Notes under the pieces: generated by a model | Seen by the model: only the letters and a program-made list of their open reading frames with translations | Told to the model about the DNA's origin: nothing | Database searches by the model: none | IMG/VR virus record: IMGVR_UViG_3300031972_000181 | Span: 1-22,598 of that record | Direction: 5' to 3' (one strand) | Source: a virus | DNA length: 22,598 bases | Part shown: piece after piece, positions 18,807 to 22,598 of the stretch | How the letters are laid out: the number at the start of each line of letters is the position of its first letter | How positions within the stretch are numbered: position 1 is the first letter of the stretch | Made by a program: the position numbers and the translations under genes

Positions 18807-21035
18807 ATGGCAGGATATACAAGACAAAAAACGTACACGGATGGTGACGTTATACAAGCAGCCCACACTAATGAGGAGTTTGACCAGTTAGTTGCTGCTT
18901 TTGCCGCAAGTACAGGACACGCTCACGATGGTAGTACAGGTAGTGGTGGTCCTATTGCTGGACTATTAAACAATACACTTACTTTTGGTGTTGTAGGTAC
19001 TACAGCAGATACAGTTATTACATTTACTAGTAGTAGTAACACAGGTCAATTAGCATGGGATGTGTCAGCCGATAACTTTGAATTTAGAGATGATGTACTA
19101 CTTAAAACTACTCAAAAACTTTATTTCAATGATACAGGTACTTATATATTCAGTAATGCAGACGGTGACTTAGACTTAGTATCTGATGGCACAAGTGCTG
19201 ATTCAATTAAACTAGCTAGTGCTGGTGGTGTTACTTTAGATGTTGCAGGAGATATAACTCTAGATGCAGACGGTGGTGATGTTGTCTTAAAAGATGATGG
19301 AACACAGTTTGGTTCACTTACTAATACATCAGGTAATCTTATACTTAAATCAGGCAGTACAACTGCTCTAACATTTAGTGGTGCTAATGCAACTTTTGCA
19401 GGAACAGTAACTATAGGTTCTGCTGAAATATCAGAAGCTGAACTAGAGATACTAGATGGTGCTACGGTTACGACTGATGAATTAAATTACAATGACACAG
19501 GTGCATCTGTAGGTACAGTTGTTGCAAGTAAAACAGTTACAGTAGATGCAAACAAAGATGTATCTTCATTTAGAAACATAACTCTTTCAGGTGAGTTAGA
19601 TGCAGGGTCACTAGACGTTAGTGGTGATGCAGACATTGATGGTACACTAGAAGCTGATGCTATTACAGTTAATGGTACAGCTTTAGCTACAGTGATAGCA
19701 GGAACAACAGTTACAACAGCAACAAATGCGAATCATGTTAGTGTTGCTGATAATGAAAATACAAATGAAGAAAACTTAATACCCTTTATAGAAGATGCTT
19801 CTGCAACAGGTAATGTCGGTTTAGAATCTGATGGAGACTTTTCTTACAATCCAAGTACAGGTACAGTTACTGCTACTATATTTAAAGGTAACGTAGATGC
19901 TGTAGATGGTGACTTTGATGGAACACTAGAAGCAGATGCTATAACAGTTGGTGGAGTAGCTTTATCTGAAGTTATATCTGATACAGCAGGAGCTATGTTT
20001 TCAAGTAATACTGAATCAGGTGTTACTGTTACATATCAAGATGATGACAATACAATAGACGTTGCGATAGATGCAGCACAGACAGGTATTACATCTTTAC
20101 TTGCAACAGATATAAAGATTGGTGAAGACAACGAAACAAAGATAGACTTTGAAACAGCCGATGAGATACACTTCTATGCCGCTAATGCTGAACAAGTATA
20201 TGTAGCTGATGGCATCTTTGGTCCTCAAACAGATAGTGATGTAGACTTAGGTACAACAGGTGTACGTTGGAAAGATGCTTATATAGATACCATTACTACC
20301 ACAGGTGCAATAACCGTAGGTGGTGATTTAACAGTCAATGGTACTACCACTACCGTGAACAGTACAACAGTCACTATAGATGACCCTATCTTCACTCTAG
20401 GGGGTGATTCTGCTCCGGGTTCAGATGACAACAAAGATAGAGGTATTGAGTTTAGATATCACAACGGTTCTGCGGCTAAAGTAGGTTTCTTTGGATTTGA
20501 TGACAGTGCAGGTAAGTTTACATTTATACCTGATGCATCTAATTCTTCTGAAGTATTTAGTGGTACAGCAGGTACAATAGTAGCTAACCTTGAAGGTGCA
20601 GTCACAGGTAACGTAACAGGTAACGTGAGTGGTACAGCTGCTACAGTTACAGGTGCGGCTCAATCTAACATAACATCATTAGGCACACTAACTACATTAA
20701 CAGTTGACAATGTAATAGTTAATGGCACAACAATAGGTCATACAGATGATACAGACCTAATGACACTAGCCGATGGTGTTGTTACAGTAGCAGGTGAAGT
20801 CTCTATGACTACACTTGATATAGGTGGTACTAATGTAGGTTCTACTGCAGAAGAATTAAACTTACTAGATGGTTCAGCTAAATCTACATCGTCTATTACA
20901 ATAGCTGATGCAGATGCCTTCATAGTAATAGATGGAACAACCACAAAGCAGATACCTGCTTCTGACTTAAAAACGTATGCTTCAGGAGCTTCAGCAAGTA
21001 AAGGCTTTGCTACAGCTATGGCAATAGCATTATAA
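18807..21035 (+). CDS. Tail fibre protein, 742 aa
   Basis: N-terminal anchor MAGYTRQKTYTDGDVIQAAH-TNEEFDQ, then STGHAHDGSTGSGGPIAGLL, a start common to marine podoviral fibres attached to the tail. The rest is a long low-complexity beta repeat rich in Gly, Thr, Asp and Ala: ITLDADGGDVVLKDDGTQFG, AELEILDGATVTTDELNYND, DLGTTGVRWKDAYIDTITTT, GGDLTVNGTTTTVNSTTVTI and AQSNITSLGTLTTLTVDN, typical of marine phage fibre shafts that trimerise. A segment DGTLEADAITV occurs twice, 93 codons apart (19638 and 19917). The C-terminus ends in DAFIVIDGTTTKQIPASDLK and a short Ala/Ser tail; no chaperone domain is visible. Host recognition is probably at its tip or via the downstream proteins. Confidence 0.85.
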   Translation: MAGYTRQKTYTDGDVIQAAHTNEEFDQLVAAFAASTGHAHDGSTGSGGPIAGLLNNTLTFGVVGTTADTVITFTSSSNTGQLAWDVSADNFEFRDDVLLKTTQKLYFNDTGTYIFSNADGDLDLVSDGTSADSIKLASAGGVTLDVAGDITLDADGGDVVLKDDGTQFGSLTNTSGNLILKSGSTTALTFSGANATFAGTVTIGSAEISEAELEILDGATVTTDELNYNDTGASVGTVVASKTVTVDANKDVSSFRNITLSGELDAGSLDVSGDADIDGTLEADAITVNGTALATVIAGTTVTTATNANHVSVADNENTNEENLIPFIEDASATGNVGLESDGDFSYNPSTGTVTATIFKGNVDAVDGDFDGTLEADAITVGGVALSEVISDTAGAMFSSNTESGVTVTYQDDDNTIDVAIDAAQTGITSLLATDIKIGEDNETKIDFETADEIHFYAANAEQVYVADGIFGPQTDSDVDLGTTGVRWKDAYIDTITTTGAITVGGDLTVNGTTTTVNSTTVTIDDPIFTLGGDSAPGSDDNKDRGIEFRYHNGSAAKVGFFGFDDSAGKFTFIPDASNSSEVFSGTAGTIVANLEGAVTGNVTGNVSGTAATVTGAAQSNITSLGTLTTLTVDNVIVNGTTIGHTDDTDLMTLADGVVTVAGEVSMTTLDIGGTNVGSTAEELNLLDGSAKSTSSITIADADAFIVIDGTTTKQIPASDLKTYASGASASKGFATAMAIAL

Positions 21036-21046
21036 TCAGATTTTAC

Positions 21047-21075
21047 TTGACAAAATAAGCAATACCGAGTATAAT
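21047..21075 (+). promoter_or_regulatory. Perfect-consensus sigma70 promoter for fibre-tip genes
   Basis: TTGACA (21047-21052), 17-bp spacer, TATAAT (21070-21075): twelve of twelve bases, same spacing as the promoter at 1025. It lies in the 59-base gap before the 21095 gene; AAAAGGAAAA supplies the ribosome-binding site. It gives the small fibre-like genes independent expression. Confidence 0.85.
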
Positions 21076-21094
21076 TATATAAAAGGAAAAAGAA

Positions 21095-21430
21095 ATGGCA
21101 CAAGATTTTGAAAGAACCATTACAGCTAACATAGATACTGCTCTTGCAGATATCAGAGCTACATCAAATAGTGATGATGCAATAGTTGGTATAAGGATGG
21201 CTAACATACATACCTCACAGATAACAGTAGATGTTGCTATAACTAATGATGGCAATACAGTTCAAGCATACCTAATTAAATATGCACCTATACCTGTAGG
21301 TGGTGCATTAGAGTTAATAGATGGTGGTTCAAAAATAATACTACAATCAGGTGATAAACTAAGAGCAAAGTCAAGTGTAACAAATTCACTTGATGTTGTT
21401 GTCTCAGCAGTTGATACTATTAGTGAATAG
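21095..21430 (+). CDS. Small beta-rich virion-type protein, 111 aa
   Basis: AAGGA (21083-21087) precedes the ATG. Sequence: FERTITANIDTALADIRATS, IVGIRMANIHTSQITVDVAI, LIKYAPIPVGGALELIDGGS, KIILQSGDKLRAKSSVTNSL. The layout (strand, 'N-x-x-T/S-x-x-I-x-V-D-V', 'K-x-A-P-I-P-x-G-x-x-L', 'I-x-L-Q-S-G-D-x-L') is a small beta-sandwich I recall from marine phages next to fibre genes, with no fixed function. It is the first gene after the strong promoter and so should be abundant; a fibre-associated or decoration protein is the best guess. Confidence 0.7.
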   Translation: MAQDFERTITANIDTALADIRATSNSDDAIVGIRMANIHTSQITVDVAITNDGNTVQAYLIKYAPIPVGGALELIDGGSKIILQSGDKLRAKSSVTNSLDVVVSAVDTISE

Positions 21431-21438
21431 GAGATAGA

Positions 21439-21894
21439 ATGGCATACTTAGGAAATGACGTACCTGCTAACTTCCAATCTCTACCTGCAGTTGTAAGATT
21501 CAACGGCACAGGTTCAGAAAACCAATTTGCTTTAGGTAGAACAATATCAAACGTACAATCTATAATTGTATCAGTAGATGGTGTTGTACAAGACAGTTCT
21601 AAGTACACTGTACCTGATGGCACAACTCTTACTTTTGGTTCAGGTGATGAACCTTCGGCAGGAACAGGTAATGTCTTCGTATACTTTCTCGGATTAACAG
21701 CAGGAAATGTAACACCTGCACCTGAGAATAAAGGTAACTTCAAGAATGGTGGTATGTTCAGAACTAATGCACAAGCCTTAGATACAAACATAACAATACT
21801 AGCCACAGAAAATGCAAATGTTACAGGAGACCTTACAGTTAACAGTGGTGTTACATTGACTGTAAATAGTGGTGGAAGGTTGGCAGTATTATGA
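21439..21894 (+). CDS. Tail-fibre-like protein, 151 aa
   Basis: AGGAG (21428-21432) six bases before ATG. The N-terminal about 90 residues form a beta-rich domain found at the start of many marine phage fibres: MAYLGNDVPANFQSLPAVVR, FALGRTISNVQSIIVSVDGV, YTVPDGTTLTFGSGDEPSAG, NVFVYFLGLT. The C-terminus turns into a short shaft repeat, ENANVTGDLTVNSGVTLTVN, ending GGRLAVL. It is shorter than a full fibre, so it is probably a subunit that attaches to the main fibre or tail. ATGA overlap with the next gene. Confidence 0.75.
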   Translation: MAYLGNDVPANFQSLPAVVRFNGTGSENQFALGRTISNVQSIIVSVDGVVQDSSKYTVPDGTTLTFGSGDEPSAGTGNVFVYFLGLTAGNVTPAPENKGNFKNGGMFRTNAQALDTNITILATENANVTGDLTVNSGVTLTVNSGGRLAVL

Positions 21895-22331
21895 GTAGCT
21901 TAAAAGTAGACACAGTACAAAATAGAAGTGGTGGTGCAGTTACATTAACAAAGCAAGAAGCTCTTAAACATTGGGTAAACTATGATGCTGTAGATGGAGT
22001 AACAGATGGAAGTCTCAATCAAAGCACTTTAACTGACCACACAACAGGTGAGTATAGTTCTAATTTTACAAACAATTTTAATTCAGGAACGGACAAATGT
22101 CATTTAACATCTGGTCTAAATTCTATTAACGGTGGCGATAGTATTGTTTCTGCCGCAAATAGAGCAGGTGTGCATACAAACATTGGACATATTGCCACTA
22201 ATGACACAGCAAATGTACTAGCTACGTCACAAGTGCAGTTTGCTGCTGCTATTGGTTCAACTGCTGGTTCTGATGGTGCAGTAGACGATTTAAGTGCTAC
22301 TTATTGTGCAAGTATAGGAGACCTAGCATGA
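21891..22331 (+). CDS. Tail-fibre tip-like protein, 146 aa
   Basis: Starts by ATGA overlap. MSSLKVDTVQNRSGGAVTLT is the common 'SLKVDTIQ-x-RSG' start of short fibre-tip proteins. Then HWVNYDAVDGVTDGSLNQST and YSSNFTNNFNSGTDKCHLTS, related to the 'KAWVNF...' beta domain of many phage receptor-binding proteins, and FAAAIGSTAGSDGAVDDLSA at the end. Related to the truncated gene after it. Probably exposed on the virion and involved in host attachment; target unknown. Confidence 0.7.
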   Translation: MSSLKVDTVQNRSGGAVTLTKQEALKHWVNYDAVDGVTDGSLNQSTLTDHTTGEYSSNFTNNFNSGTDKCHLTSGLNSINGGDSIVSAANRAGVHTNIGHIATNDTANVLATSQVQFAAAIGSTAGSDGAVDDLSATYCASIGDLA

Positions 22332-22598
22332 GTACATTATCAGTAGACGCAATCACAGGTAAGTCTACCTCAACAAACTTAACTATTGGCTCAACACCTG
22401 TAGTGAGTGCAAGTGCAAACTCTTTGACTATTAGAGGTGAGGGTAGTAATCAGACAAGCGTTCAACAAGGGTTGGCAAAAGCATGGGTAGGCAGTCTTGA
22501 CACAAACGCTGCTGAAGAAGATAAATTTAATTTTACAAGTTTTACTGACAACGGAGATGGTGACAATACTTGTAATTTTACAAATAACATGGCTAACA
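22328..22598 (+). CDS. Tail-fibre tip-like protein, truncated at right edge
   Basis: ATGA overlap with the preceding gene; open to the window edge (90 codons visible). MSTLSVDAITGKSTSTNLTI, then GSNQTSVQQGLAKAWVGSLD and FNFTSFTDNGDGDNTCNFTN. The 'AKAWV...F..-S-x-T-D-N-G-x-G-D-x-x-x-N-F-T-N-x-M-A' block is a common phage fibre domain and aligns with the HWVNYD...NFTNNF part of the gene before it, so the two are tandem paralogues. C-terminus not seen. Confidence 0.7.
   Translation, partial: MSTLSVDAITGKSTSTNLTIGSTPVVSASANSLTIRGEGSNQTSVQQGLAKAWVGSLDTNAAEEDKFNFTSFTDNGDGDNTCNFTNNMAN

Overview
The window is a contiguous piece of a tailed double-stranded DNA phage genome. It is AT-rich, tightly packed, and almost entirely transcribed rightward. 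The gene set (P22-sized portal, head-tail adaptor followed directly by a tail nozzle protein, no tape-measure, no tail-tube or sheath genes) indicates a short-tailed podovirus. Several small proteins and the tail-fibre repeats match, from memory, families that recur in marine phages, notably pelagiphage (HTVC010P-like) and uncultured marine podovirus genomes. A marine alphaproteobacterial host is therefore plausible, but nothing in the window names the host. No integrase, polymerase, RNA polymerase, tRNA, transposon or CRISPR array is visible.

Layout: (1) 1-445, a leftward gene of unknown function running off the left edge. (2) 446-1165, a 0.7-kb divergent control region with a 15-bp palindrome, inverted GCGAATGA iterons mixed with Fur-box-like GATAAT hexamers, and a perfect-consensus sigma70 promoter (TTGACA-N17-TATAAT). 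(3) 1166-5062, about fifteen small, overlapping genes. Many are Lys/Gly-rich proteins of unknown function; others are an HNH-like protein, a tail-anchored coiled-coil protein and two tiny Cys-rich proteins (a metallothionein-like 34-mer and a DUF1289-like zinc-knuckle protein that appears to need a non-AUG start). (4) 5072-6759, lysis module: small membrane protein, GTA-type holin, Arg/Pro-rich protein, T4-type lysozyme with Cys at the catalytic Asp position, small basic protein. (5) 6759-8977, packaging: small terminase, HTH protein, large terminase. (6) 8987-16042, head: portal, small helical protein, 653-aa putative structural protein, scaffold, major capsid protein with its own promoter and a long structured leader, putative decoration protein, then a stem-loop. 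(7) 16096-22598, tail: adaptor, nozzle, fibre, then a second perfect-consensus promoter driving a run of small fibre-like proteins, the last cut by the right edge.

The rightward genes form one long late operon joined by ATAATG or ATGA stop-start overlaps. Two internal promoters boost capsid and fibre-tip expression. All promoters found are host sigma70-type, consistent with a phage that uses host RNA polymerase. The least expected features are the two Cys-rich mini-proteins, the iteron/Fur-like control region, the capsid leader structures, and an about 60-residue module shared by the adaptor and nozzle proteins.
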